A stretch of DNA of 64,000 nt from Mesocentrotus franciscanus. Its lineage: Eukaryota > Echinodermata > Echinoidea > Camarodonta > Strongylocentrotidae. Of the stretch, positions 1-10,856 are shown piece after piece. The position numbers were made by a program, and so were the translations under genes. The stretch spans positions 8,519,202 to 8,583,201 of the forward strand of contig CP137673.1 of the NCBI GenBank assembly GCA_037976565.1, read 5' to 3'. Position 1 is the first letter of the stretch, and each line of letters begins with the position of its first letter. Below the pieces are notes generated by a model. The model did not search any database. It worked only from the letters and a program-made list of their open reading frames with translations, and was not told the origin of the DNA.

Positions 1-970
1 TTACATCTTTGCTGCATTTGCGATGTAATAGTAGCAATTCTCTGTTCCTTTTGTGTATGAATTTTCAATAAAATGGATAAATAGGGATTTTTATAATCAG
101 GAGTCCGCATAATTCTTATCGAAACGCTTGCCGAATTTTGTAGCCATGTCATACTCAAGCAATAAATTAAAAGAATTGTTATTTTTATTGAAAATGAAGG
201 AAATCTGAAATTTTGTGTGTAATATGAATGGTGAGTTCTTTACTATGACATCACAGATGCTGACAAAGCTGCGAACTAAAAGGTCTGCATAATAAGGATT
301 TAATGAATCCTTCAAAGTTTATAAATATTGAACAGATTGTGTGATTTGCTTAAATTTTCATTGTTTATTCTTGTTAAGTGGGATGGCTAATGCAGGATAG
401 CCTCTTGGGCTATGAAATATGCTTTGTAGCATTGCGAATATGTGTTCTATCTTTTCTCTAGACAGTGGTGACACAACATTTGCTGCTGCGACATTTGTTC
501 CGCCATCTATATCTTGAAAGGTCTAAGATGAAGGTCATGATTTTTTTTTTTTTTTTGCTCAGGACAATGTGAAGATTAGGATTAGGGTTAGGGTTAAGGT
601 TAGGTTTAGGTTCAAGATTAACATGGCAAAGTTAGTCTGGAGGAATTGTCACAGGAGCAAATGTCATAGAACCTAGACAGCAGCTATTTCACTGTATTAT
701 ATTAATCACAAAATGATAATTTCATAATTCATTTATTTTCTCCATTTAGGAAATAGGTATTGGAAATTGAAGCACAATTTGATACCATTTCACAAATTTA
801 CACATGAGCAGAGAGATATTAGGCTTATGTTCTCATCGACTTGTTATAGGAGTGTTAAATGTCATTTAATTTACAAATATTGTTTTGTTTGAATATGTGC
901 ATGTAGGTGTATGTACATGTATGAAATGTTGATTGCTATAGCTCAAAATAAAGTTTTCTTGTGAAGAGGA
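1..970. other. Non-coding repeat-derived sequence; no gene seen
   Basis: No reading frame here looks like a protein. Around 490-670 the motif 'gacatttgttccgcc' faces 'ggagcaaatgtcatag', which suggests an old inverted-repeat element. Between them lies a poly-T run (540-556) and a short degenerate TTAGGG-like tract (571-613). I see no RNA gene or promoter that I could defend. Confidence 0.5.
571..613 (+). repeat. Degenerate TTAGGG-like tract
   Basis: About 40 bases read as imperfect TTAGGG/TTAGGT units in one orientation. TTAGGG is the general metazoan telomere repeat, so this could be an interstitial telomere-like patch. It lies between the arms of an inverted-repeat element and is short, so a simple low-complexity origin is at least as likely. 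Confidence 0.4.
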
Positions 971-2223
971 TTTTTATGCCTCCGCCCACCGAAGGTGGTG
1001 CCGGAGGCATTATGTTCGGGTTGTCCGTCCGTCCGTCCGTCTGTCCGTCCGTCCCGCCCCGCTCGTTTTGCGATAATTGAAGAACCATTTGAGGTATGAA
1101 CATCAAACTTGGTCCGAGTATGTATCACCACAAGAAGACGATCTGAATAGATTTTGGGGTATGTGGGTCAAAGGTCAAGGTCACAGAGATCAATTGCTGA
1201 TATTTCAGGTGTTAGTCTCGTTCTCGCGATAACTCAAGAACCATTTGAGGTATGAACTTCAAACTTGGTGCTAGTATGTATCATCATAGGAAGACGATAT
1301 GATCAGATTTTGGGGTATGTAGGTCAAAGGTCAAGGTCACAGAGATCAATTGCTGATATTTATGGTTTTAGTCTCATTTTAGAACCATTTGAGGTATGAA
1401 CTTCAAACTTGGTGCTAGTATGTATCATCATAGGAAGACGATATGATCAGATTTTGGGGTATGTAGGTCAAAGGTCAAGGTCACAGAGATCAATTGCTGA
1501 TATTTATGGTTTTAGTCTCATTTTTGCAATAACCCAAGAACCAATTGAGGTATGAATTTCAAATTTGGTGTAAGTATGTATCACCTAAGGAAGACAATCT
1601 GATTAGATTTTGGGGTATGTAGGTCAAAGGTCAAGGTCACAGGAGTCAATGACATTTCAGGTGTTATTATTATCTTTCTTGCAATAAGTCGAGAACCATT
1701 TTAGGTTTGAACCTCAAACTTGGTGCTAGTATGTATCATCATAGGAAGAAGATCTGATTAAATTTTGGGGTCATGCAGTTGAAGTTCAAGGTCAGAGAGT
1801 TCAATAAAATACATAAAAATGGCTTGTTCTTGTGATAATTTGAGAACTATTTGACGGATCAACTTCATTCTTGGCTTGTGTATGCATATGGAAGGGGCAA
1901 TGATTTGATTAGAATTTGGGGTCAAGTTCAAGGTCATAGAGTTCAAAAACATATATAATAATCGCTCGTTATTGCGCTAACTTAAGAACCATTTGATAGG
2001 TCAACTTTAAACTTGGTTCATGTATGTGTATGGGAGGGACAATGATCTGACTAGGCTTTAGGGTCATGATGTTAAAGTTCAAGGTCACAGAGGCCATAAA
2101 ATACATGAAAATGACTAGTTTTTACTAGAATTTCAAAAATTAAAATGAATATGCCATTCATTTCCGATCTGGTGATGGCGGAGGCATAAATTTTGACCGC
2201 GCGCGGTCGAAGATCCATCTAGT
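971..2223. mobile_element. 'atgcctccgcc' palindromic repeat element, long copy
   Basis: The left end holds 'atgcctccgcc' and a hairpin 'ccgaaggtggtgccgg'; the right end holds the reverse complement 'ggcggaggcat' (2178-2188) followed by a tail ending 'gatccatctagtt'. A (TCCG)n run lies at about 1020-1060. The interior is a tandem array of about 155-bp degenerate units, each with 'agaaccatttgaggtatgaa', 'attttggggtatgtaggtc' and 'aaggtcaaggtcacagag'. Two relatives occur in the window (2917-3625, 25660-26066), plus an end remnant at 10803. No transposase is encoded, so it is non-autonomous. The family is familiar from marine invertebrate genomes by memory; its class is not settled here. Confidence 0.75.
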
Positions 2224-2277
2224 TTATGTGAATTTGGTTGCATTTTTTTAATACTATTTTGTTATTTTCTTTTGCAG

Positions 2278-2336
2278 AGTAGTTCATCCGTAGTGGCCAG
2301 TGGGGTCATTGTAGGAATGGAGGACGCAGAGAACGG
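2278..2336 (+). CDS. Penultimate coding exon of an unidentified gene
   Basis: A pyrimidine-rich tract followed by 'tttgcag' ends at 2277, and a consensus donor 'gtatgt' begins at 2337. The exon encodes SSSSVVASGVIVGMEDAEN plus two bases of the next codon. Joining to the exon at 3806 completes a glycine codon and continues an open frame to a stop, so the splice phase (2) agrees. Upstream exons must lie before this window or be unrecognised, since I see no start codon context. The protein family is not recognised with confidence. It reads beta-rich and small-residue rich, which could fit a cold-shock or OB-like fold, but that is a guess. The intron to the next exon (1469 bp) contains two repeat elements. 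Confidence 0.55.
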
Positions 2337-2622
2337 GTATGTTTTTTTGTTTGTTTTTTTTTTTTTTTTTGTATTTTGTATTGGTTTGAAGAAAAAAAAA
2401 GATCATAGAAGGATCAAGTGCTATATTTTGAACATTTGTTTGAAAATCAAGGCTGCTCTATTTTATGCCATACCAGTTGTTTATTGGGGGAGTGAAGCCC
2501 AGGTATCAGTGTGTTTCCAGTCCATGAAGAATAATGAGAAAAGTAAACTGAACATTTGAGGAAAATTGGACACTTTGTTTAGAGTTATGGACTTGAAAGT
2601 TTCATTAAATCTTTATTCTACC

Positions 2623-2880
2623 ATTCTGGACTATTAACCATATTTTGTGGTTTGGCACAATAACTTTTGATTCAGAATCTTTCCAAAATACACCAGATGC
2701 ATCATTAGAAAGAGTACATATTTCTGTATAGATTGTGTCCATTTTTGTTGCAGACCATATTGCATTTGACACCAGGAATTTGAAAATGGAGAAAAAGCTT
2801 TTAAATCCTTAGATTGGCAACATATTGGAGGGCTGAAAATCACTGTTTTATCAAAATTGACATTTTTAATAACTTTTTGT
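2623..2880. repeat. Dispersed repeat, copy 1
   Basis: This stretch aligns by eye with 6055-6310: both carry 'ccagatgcat', 'agaaagag', 'atttttgttgca', 'atattgcatttga' and 'ggaattt' in the same order. It is a short interspersed family of unknown class lying in the intron of the 2278/3806 gene. Confidence 0.6.
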
Positions 2881-2916
2881 AAAATTTCTTAAGCATACAT
2901 GATGTATGTGTAGGTT

Positions 2917-3625
2917 TTATTGTTGAGCCCACCAGAGGTAAGGGAGACAAAGGGATTGCCTGCAGTGTCTGTCTGTCCGTAGTCTGTCTGTCTGTCCATC
3001 GTCTGTCCGTAACGCTACAAAAACCTGAATAACTCTATACTGAGGGCTTCAATTTCAATCAAACTTGGAGGGTAGAGTGGTTATGCAAAATTACACATTT
3101 TACCAAACAGCAGGGTAAAGGTGAAAGGTCACAGATAGGGGTCAACAATATTTATTGGCCAAAGTAAAGTTTTTAGGGTGCTTTTTGACTTTTGATCTAC
3201 ATGTCTGCTTGGATTTAAACTTAGGTGGTAGATGTGTCTTGGGAGTTGAAGGTCAGCACAAGATCAAAGGTCGCAGACGGGTCAATGTCATTTTTAAGGG
3301 CATGTTTCGATTATAGCTCATAACTTTTGATCTACTTGTATGCTTGCAACCAAACTTGGGTGGTGGATGTCTTTTGGCTTTTGGGGAGTTGAAGGTCACC
3401 ACAAGGACAAAGGTCGCAGACAGGGGTAAACAAAAATTTTGACGCCAATGTCAAGTTCTTTAAGGCGCGTTTCAGTTATGGCTCATTTCTGTAGCAAGTC
3501 ACTATCATTTGTTCATATATATGCTTTGCCTTGATTCCACTTTTTATAACAATGAAAGTTAGATTTGTAAAAATGTGTTGTGGTACGTTTGTGGGCGAGA
3601 CACATTTCAGCACTTGCCTTGTTAT
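2917..3625. mobile_element. Divergent member of the (TCCG)-containing palindromic element class
   Basis: The element starts near 'gttgagcccacc', has 'gtctgtctgtccg' runs at 2968-3010, and ends with 'gtgggcgagacacatttc'. Its interior has about 120-180 bp degenerate direct repeats with 'ggtcgcagacaggg', 'caaacttgg' and 'gaaggtcac'. The plan is the same as in 971-2223 (terminal motif, TCCG/TCTG run, repeated 'aaacttgg...ggtcac' units) but the ends differ. Non-coding. Confidence 0.55.
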
Positions 3626-3805
3626 AAATACATATCATTTTTATTAAAACATGTTGGAATTAACGATTTAACCCATTGGGTGAATTGACATGGAATCACC
3701 AAATTATTGAAAGAGATATTTTCTGTATTCACATGATGATTGATGTATTTAATTTGATATGTGTATTCATGTTTTTTTTTAAACATATGTTTTGTTCATT
3801 TTAAG

Positions 3806-3965
3806 GTTTCCGATTGAAGTTGTGCTACACAATGGTGAATCTCTCTTCATAGATGAATCCCTCTTCATTGGTGACTTCAACTTTGATATGAAGTTGCCAG
3901 TAAAGGTGGAGTATACAGTAGCTTCTGGAGGGCACGTTCAAAGCATTGCTGTAGGGAAACAGTGA
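3806..3965 (+). CDS. Terminal coding exon of the unidentified gene
   Basis: The acceptor 'ttttaag' ends at 3805. With the first base completing a codon, the exon reads on as FPIEVVLHNGESLFIDESLF, then about 33 more residues including KLPVKVEYTVASGG, to TGA at 3963-3965. The alternating hydrophobic pattern suggests beta strands. I do not recognise the family; resemblance to the beta-barrel segments of some RNA-helicase accessory domains is only an impression. The 3' half of this exon and the bases after it recur in tandem downstream (4133, 4384), where the frame is broken, so this first copy is the probable functional one. No clear AATAAA follows within 300 bases. Confidence 0.55.
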
Positions 3966-4420
3966 AACATTGGGTTTGATCTGAAGTTATAACATGATAT
4001 AAAAGTTTTTGTTTCAAGTTTAATTTTTTTTTCATTTGGAGTTGTGCAAGCTATTGTTTATATTGTGTTTTGATAATTTTATGATAAGGAAGATTAAAGG
4101 AACATCATTAATTGTTGAAGATATCTGGTGTCTTTGATAAGGTGCCAGTAAGAGGGAAGTATACGGCAACTTCTGGAGGGCAAGCATTGCTGTAGAGAAG
4201 GAGTGAAGCATTGAGATTGGTCTGAGGCTATAACATGACATTACAGTTTGTTTGTTTGTTTTTCAAGTTAGGAATTTTTTTTTCAGTTGCAGTTGTGCAA
4301 ACTGTTGTTTTTATTGTGTTTTGATAATTTCATTATAATTAAGATTAAGGGAACGTTAGTAATACTTGAAGATATCATGTGTCTTTGCTATGAAGCTGCC
4401 AGTAAAGGTGAAGTATGTAT
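3882..4420 (+). repeat. Tandem duplication (251-bp period) of the terminal exon end plus 3' flank
   Basis: The word 'tttgatatgaagttgccag' at 3882 recurs as diverged copies at 4133 and 4384, giving 251 bp for both steps. Copy 2 keeps 'acttctggaggg', 'gcattgctgta' and 'tgaagcattg' but has a small deletion and in-frame stops. Copy 3 is truncated after about 35 bases. Copy 1 is the coding exon at 3806-3965. Confidence 0.75.
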
Positions 4421-6054
4421 GCCCAAAAAAAAAGTAGAAAAAGAAACAAAATTTTAAAAATCCACTAAATTCATGATAAGACCCAACCTTATCATGATTA
4501 AATTCTATTCTCATATATTTCATTTTTCCAATAAAAAAAAATATCAAATTATCATAAACCTACTCCTATCTGCACACTTAAATATTTACATCTTAATAGA
4601 AGAAAACTCATGATCAGGTGAAACTGAGGATCATATAGGCGTTTTAGCTTGCCGTTTTCTGTTTGTGCTGTAGCTGTTTGCATTGTAGTGTTTGCACTAG
4701 CTGAATGAGTCTCAAACTTGCTAGTTTGAGTGCTTATCTTATATGCTAGATTGCAGCGGTTACGTATTATATTTTAATATTGCATTTTGATCCAACTTTT
4801 CTATGGTAATTTTGTGGAATAGAACTTAAAGTATGAAAGTGTAATATGAAATTGTAGGTTACTTTGTAACAGCATTAGAATATTTTATGCATCAGCTTAA
4901 TATAGATGTTAACAATAAAATGTAAGATGGTAGACTATGTGAGATAGGAATGCAAATATTGTTGGAATTGTTTTATTCAATATTTTTGTTATGATTTTTT
5001 ACAGAGAGATCATAATGAAGGCTTGTGAATCATGAAATAATGCTTTGTATAATATAAAGTGGTCCAGATATCTAATCATGGTATAATTGAGTTTGACAAA
5101 AGGTGAGATATTTTTATTACCGTATTTACAAATTTTTATTGCTTTTATTTAGATTAAGGGATTGTTTTTATACAAAAATAATACACAGGTGAGAGTGTGT
5201 TAGTGGTGATGCAGCACACTCAAGAGTATTACATTGAAATACCCGATATGCATGCATCACCACTTACATAACGAACTTATAACTTGTGCATTGTTTGTTT
5301 TATAAGATGGGTCGGCAACATGAATATAAGGGGGAAAAATACAATGTGTGAACAAATAGTCCAGAAGCTACATGTAGGCTGTATGTCACTACTAGTAGCA
5401 TAGCTAAAGGTGAAATAATGCCTCGTATGTATGCACATGTATTATCAGCGCGCATTGGGTTGTATGCATATAAGAAATATTGTACGCAATGTAGGGTACT
5501 GTTATGCTTTTAAGCAGATTTTGCAAGGTGGTGCATGTTAGTGCACAAATTAAGGAACATACCTATGAGTCATTGAAGGACATGTGATTGGATACATTGT
5601 CAAACTTATTTTATAACAGTATCTGTTTGTTGTTACCCATTTTGGTTGTGAAATTATGTCGGGTGTGAAGAGTGTGTTTTGTGTTTAATTATGTGTTAGG
5701 ACTTACAGGATAATGATTAGTGATTGATTCACTTGAGATGTTTTGAAATTTGAATTGTAAGTGATACTAACGTTGAGTGATACAGTGGTGTTATTTATTT
5801 CAGAGGTTACATTTGTTTGGTTGATACATCTGTCAATGGTTGATAAAATGTTCATGAGTTTCTTGCCAGTTTAAAGTTTATTTTTGAGAAATAAATTTAT
5901 TTTTAAAGAGAAAAATGAAATCATTTGTCTTAGTTTTACATGTATAATGTTGCTTGTAGTGAATTGAAAATTGGGCATTTGTAGTTGTTGATTCTGAATA
6001 TTGCAGTGAAAACTGTTGTGTGTAGGAATGTTTTAAACGTTTGTAGGTACATAT
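4421..6054. other. Gene-free AT-rich stretch with one small hairpin
   Basis: No supported gene. A small inverted repeat lies at 5202-5268, where 'gtggtgatgca' pairs with 'tgcatcaccac' across about 45 bases. Otherwise I see only AT-rich sequence and the vertebrate-like signal 'aataaa' at several places without a gene to attach it to. Confidence 0.5.
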
Positions 6055-6310
6055 ATGTGTAATGTTTCATTGACCACATTTTGTTGTTTGGCTCAATACC
6101 TTTTGGTTCAGAGCTCTAAAAATTATACCAGATGCATGAGTAGAAAGAGCAAAAATTTCTGCACGCACTATGTCTATTTTTGTTGCATGACTATATTGCA
6201 TTTGATGCCAGGAATTTTAAAAACGAGAATAAGCATTAGAATCCTTAAATTGGCAACACATTGAGAGGTTCAAAATCATTGATTTTTATAAAAACTTAAA
6301 ATTTTTGACA
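6055..6310. repeat. Dispersed repeat, copy 2
   Basis: Second copy of the family at 2623-2880, same orientation, sharing 'ccagatgcat', 'atttttgttgcatg', 'atattgcatttgatgcc' and 'ttggcaacacattg'. The open frame across it is incidental. Confidence 0.6.
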
Positions 6311-6950
6311 AAATTGTTAACAATGTACACCTGTATATTGTTTTCAAAGACATTACACGCTTTTAAAACCATGTAACACTAAAAGAAAAATATTATTGTA
6401 TATTGTTGCCAATTTGAAGAGCAAAATGTGATCAATTTAGCTCTTAAATAATTCTTGTCCTGAAAGGGTTAAAATCTATTGTTTTTACAGGTTTGTGAGG
6501 GAACGATGAATTGGTCTTAGCAGTATATGTAGGTGTCTGTGTTGAAAGTGATACATGTAAGTTTGCTTTTTTGTGTCGTGTTTTGGCTGATTTTGAATGT
6601 GATTGTTGTGACTAATAATGATAGGTGAGGGTATTTAACTTGTGAGAAATGTGTTAATAAGGAATTATGGAAATTAATTTAGAATTAATTGAAATTAGAC
6701 CCCCCCCCAAAAAAAAAAAAAGAAGCTATTTTTAAATTGTACATTTGTGGGGAAGATGCATATCACATAATGGATTTACTTGTTAAATATATATTTCAGC
6801 AGTATAAATTTTGAGATAAATTGAATTTTTTTTTGGATTTGGATAATTTGATTTATTCTTTTTAGGTTTGTAGGCATAATGGATGAAGTGAAGTTGATTT
6901 AGAAAAAAATTAAGTCCATTGTATGTGAGGTGTGAAGCAAGTAAGGGAAG
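6311..6950. other. Gene-free AT-rich stretch
   Basis: No gene or clear repeat. Contains a C8/A-rich run at about 6701-6722 and otherwise unremarkable AT-rich sequence. Confidence 0.4.
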
Positions 6951-7536
6951 TTAAAGGGCAATCCAACCTTTGTATTAAGATAATTTGTGTGAAAGAAGAA
7001 AATAAGAAAACAATGGTGAAAGTTTGACAGAAATGAGACAAGGAATAAGGAAGTTATGGATGTTTGAAAAATGAGATCACTATATCTATGTAAATCTCAA
7101 ATTGGGAATTTGGTGAGTTGATTGTGACATTTTTGTGGACAGCTCTCCCATTTGTCGTGTACAAAAATATCATTAATTTGTGGTTTTCTTCGAGATGCCT
7201 TTGCCTTCGGGGCAGTACTGTAAATATATGGAGATAGCATATTGTTATAGGGCATCATGAAAGAAATAGATCCTATTGAGTAATACATTTTGAAAAAAAT
7301 GACATTTTAGTAATTTTGAGTGTAAGAGCGAATGGGGGAGTTGTGCACAGCTACATCACAGGGACATTACCTATTTGGCCAATTTGATATTCCCACAGGT
7401 ATAGTGATTACAACTTCCAAAATTTCATAACTTTCGTATTACTTGTCTGATTTCATTCAAACTTTCACCAATCTGCTTCTCTGATTTTCCTTTCTTTTTC
7501 AAAGTAACTTGCTATTAAGGTTAGATTTCCCTTTAA
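6951..7536. mobile_element. Inverted-repeat (MITE-like) element with TTAAAGGG ends
   Basis: The left end 'ttaaagggcaatccaacc' mirrors the right end 'ggttagatttccctttaa'. The arms extend inward for over 100 bp: 'tgaaagtttgacagaaatgag' on the left faces 'ctgatttcattcaaactttca' on the right, and 'aggaagttatgga' faces 'tttcataactttc'. The middle has no transposase. If the outer TTAA is a target duplication, piggyBac-like mobilisation is possible, but the tetranucleotide could equally be part of the TIR. Confidence 0.7.
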
Positions 7537-8439
7537 AATATGAGGTTGATAAGGTGGATATAAACTGTGAATAAATATGTCAGGATTATGATATGTGCTG
7601 TATGATTATGGATCATATATTTATTATATGATGAATTCATTACAAGGAATGGTTGTAATTATAATCTTCATGTGTGTATTCAAGGTCAGTTATTGAAGAA
7701 TGAAACATTTTAAGAAAATAAAAATCATGAGAAGAATACTATAATGTATAGAACGGGAGGTGGCGTTTACAAATCTATACTTCAGCAAGGGAATTGTATG
7801 ATTTTTGAGGAGGAGGCATTGTGCAATCAATGGGCAAAATCATAATAGAGCGAAGTCCAGAGACTCCAGACGCATGCGCAATGGATACAACGACTTATTT
7901 TGTTTTGCTTCATTTTGTTTGCATAATTTTCAAGTTTAAGGTTAGTCTTAGGAATAGGGCTATGCAGCCCCGTTATGATTTTGAAGTCTCAACAAAAAAA
8001 ATTAAAAAGGAAGAAAATAAAAAGAGGAAAAAAGAAGAAAAAGAGGAGGAAGAAGAAAAAAGAAGGTTGGAAATGAGAGGCCCTGGGGGCTTGCAACTAG
8101 ATCTATATAATATTCCTATTTTTGCATTTAAAACGTCAATAAATTTACCCATGTGTCATATCTCACACGTCCTATCAAAATACATTGGCGTGATTTCGCC
8201 CTGATGACGTCTCGCGGCGGAATCGATTTCCTGGCGTGTATTCCAACTGTAACTGACTTTATAAAATTGAAGAATTTTTTTTTAATGAAAAATAAAGGAG
8301 ACTATTGAAATAGTAATGCTAAGGATAAATGTGTTGAAATCATGGAAAAATTTTGTATAACATTAAGTCGATGTGAAAGGAGAAGAAAATATTTAATTCG
8401 TCGTTAGGTGGTTTGTCAGTGATCATTATACTGTTAAGA
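7537..8439. other. Gene-free stretch with a polypurine tract
   Basis: A 127-codon open frame crosses 7821-8204 but its middle is a Lys/Glu run translated from an A/G-only tract (about 7990-8070), and the rest has no family character. I treat it as non-coding. Confidence 0.45.
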
Positions 8440-9080
8440 ATTAAACGTGATGGTCCAGGTCATGATAACATTGTCATGATGAAATAAATAATAATGACTG
8501 TGATAATTGACACAGTGTCGACGAAGATCATCAACGCAAATGCTAAAAAGTATGTATAAGAAATGAGCGTCATATCGATGAACGCATGATCATATAAATT
8601 ATCATAAAATAAAAAAGACACCTTCAAATTATTAAGATTATGAGAAGCTTATGATCTTGATAATTAAACGATGCTTCTGATCATGATAATTCTGATCATC
8701 TCGATAGACATCATCATAATGATGAAGATCATTTGAAGTACCATATAGCTACATGTATCGTGATTGTGTTGCTGGTAATCTTGTTAATTGTGACTTTTAA
8801 GATCATAGTTTATCAAGATCACGAAGATGCATCTGGCAATATTGATAATTTTAATCAGATTATAATAATTGTCAAGCTCATCAGAAGTATCATCATGTTT
8901 TTATAATCTTGACAATTTTTATGATGATATGATAATCATGAGATTATCATGATTATCAAGATCTTCAGAAGTATCTTAATGTTCTTGATAGGCCTAATAG
9001 TGATGATTTTAATATTTATAGCCTAATCATAATCATCATCATAATCATGAAGATCATCTTTAACATCATCATGGTCCTGA
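8440..9080. repeat. Tract enriched in ATCATGAT/ATGATCAT-type palindromes
   Basis: Across about 640 bp the words 'gatcat', 'atcatgat', 'gataat' and 'tcatgataat' occur repeatedly on both strands with a spacing that is not constant. The repeats are self-complementary, so the tract could fold extensively. It looks like a decayed simple-sequence array rather than a gene. Confidence 0.55.
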
Positions 9081-10642
9081 TGATAGTAACAAAGCACAGA
9101 TAGTAGATCGTATTCAGGAAAGACGGAAATAGGGTTGTTTAAATGAAAAAGCCTTCATACTGACAAAAAAAAATTCTTGGATAGCTTTAAAATAAATAAT
9201 TTATTGCATTGTTTACACTATAATGCACTATAATGGTCATGATGATTAAGAGGGTCAATGTGAAAAAGAAAGAAAAAAATCATGTAGCACAAATTTGGAT
9301 TCGAACCGGGGACCTGTTTTGTCTTCGTTTTCAGTAAAAAAGGGGTATATTTTGACTAATTCTCCTTAAAAGTGATTGCAAAGGGAATAATTTGACTTTC
9401 TTGTAACGATCATACATTCGCGTCCCCTTTTGTCAGGGAGTGATCCCACCGGGTGTCAATCGATACAATTTGTGTTCTCATAAATGAGATCATCCGGTTA
9501 GGATCATCAAACTGTCTGTTCTCGCGCGCCCTCTACGTGTACGTACTGTATAAGACATGTCGTAATTCTAGCTGCGGCCAGTTTGTCGTACTCGGAATTT
9601 TCCTTTGCAAGTTTAACATTACTTATCAACGGAACTTTTATTGTTCACCTCAGTGTGATTGTCCATAAGCACAACTTTTTTGTCCATTTGCTTGGAATTG
9701 GTAAGTTTACGACAAAGTTGTATATTTTTCGGTGTTTTTCTGTCTATTTATTGTCAGTGTACCACACGCGTGTAAAACGCGTGCCCTCAGGCTCAAGAAC
9801 AGGGCAGTAGAATGTTAAATGTACGTCAGTGCACGTACCGTACTACTACTAGCCTACTTTTGTTAATCTAATATTTTAGCGTAGAGCCTAGAGGGGTCTA
9901 CAGATATTTTAGCGATTTGGGACCAGTCTGACCCTAAAACCTGCGAATACGGCATTAACGGTTGTAATTTTCTGAATTTTGATGGCTGTAAACAGTTAAA
10001 AATCGTTTTACATTGAACTTGCTGTAGATCTAGACTAGTCTAGTCTAGATCTAGGCCTAATTGCATATTCTAGAACTAGAGTAGATCTAGACATTTGCAA
10101 AGTAATTTGCCAAAAATTAGGGAAATAAGATAGGTAATAAACTCACAACTTCAGTGTCAAGTTCCTTTGAATTCCATTATCTATGGACGGTAATGGCGTA
10201 GACCCACTCTTAGGGCCATCTTATATGGGACTGTGTTGAACATTCACGGTTGCAGTAGGCCTAGGCCTAATCAAAACAAGATATCAAAATTTCTCTAATT
10301 TAATTTTCTCAAGTTTGATAGATTACCTGATTCATGGACACTTCAGCTCTTATTTGTGCCATAAATTTGAGGACTCAGAGTTGAAAATGAAATTTAGTAA
10401 TTATTTTCCTCTCAAACTATGAAGTAGCAGGCAAAGGGTGTTACTGAAGGCTATTCACCCATAAAGACTATCTTGGAGTACAAGCTTATCTTCAGATAAG
10501 CTTGTACATGTATAAGTGGCGTAGACCTAGAGTATAAAATGACGTCACCTTGTGTCACGTGATGATGAGTTCGAAGTTTGCGAAAAATGAATTGGATATT
10601 ATATAATTACAATCAAAACTAGACATACCATGTTTGTTACAG
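9081..10642. other. Gene-poor stretch with a possible leader exon and two near-perfect palindromes
   Basis: Base composition becomes more mixed, with several CpG words (cgcgcgcc near 9520, acgcgtgtaaaacgcgtg near 9766). A consensus donor 'gtaagt' follows 'ttggaattg' at about 9700, so an untranslated first exon upstream is conceivable, but no partner acceptor can be assigned. Palindromes lie at 10026-10054 and 10479-10506. The cluster 'tataaaatgacgtca' (10533-10547) plus 'tcacgtga' (10555-10562) resembles promoter elements, without a gene assigned. Confidence 0.3.
10479..10506. repeat. 28-bp perfect palindrome
   Basis: Arms 'tacaagcttatct' and 'agataagcttgta' are exact reverse complements separated by 'tc'. 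It could form a cruciform or be the core of a lost inverted-repeat element. Confidence 0.85.
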
Positions 10643-10722
10643 GTGGATTTGGTGGACGAGGAGGAGGACGCGGTTTCGGTGGACGCGGAAGGGAGGATTC
10701 GGCGGAGGAAGGGGACGAGGAG
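10643..10722 (+). pseudogene. RGG/GAR-box exon with an internal frame break
   Basis: An acceptor 'tttgttacag' ends at 10642 and a donor 'gtatgt' begins at 10723. The first half reads GFGGRGGGRGFGGRGR, the Gly/Arg/Phe repeat typical of the GAR domains of nucleolar RNA-binding proteins such as fibrillarin and GAR1. The second half returns to GGFGGGRGRG only in the +2 frame, so a one- or two-base indel splits the exon near 10692. The sequence before it matches no ATG exon I can find. It may be a decayed retained exon, or an assembly error in a live gene. The family name is inference from composition alone. Confidence 0.4.
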
Positions 10723-10802
10723 GTATGTCTTGAATTTTATTTTCACCATCTTCGAACGGTAGTTACTAAAGTAAGGACTTTGATGGATGAAAATTATCAT
10801 CT

Positions 10803-10852
10803 ATAGCGGAGGCATCATTTTCGACTGCATGCAGTCTAAGTTCCATCTAGTT
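10803..10852. mobile_element. Right-end remnant of the 'atgcctccgcc' element family
   Basis: 'gcggaggcatcattttcgac' followed by 'catctagtt' matches the right end of the element at 2178-2223. Only the end is left. Confidence 0.6.
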
Positions 10853-10856
10853 AGTC

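Noticed and set aside
7821..8204. 127-codon frame with a KKEEKEEEEEKRR segment
   Set aside because: The charged run is translated from an A/G-only tract and the flanks have no family character.
9297..9316. tRNA-like B box 'ggttcgaatcc' on the minus strand
   Set aside because: Only the B-box/T-arm word is present; no A box, anticodon arm or acceptor stem could be placed, so at most a decayed SINE.
10533..10562. TATA-like, CRE (tgacgtca) and E-box (tcacgtga) cluster as a promoter
   Set aside because: The order and spacing do not fit a plus-strand gene and no minus-strand gene is seen; short motifs occur by chance.
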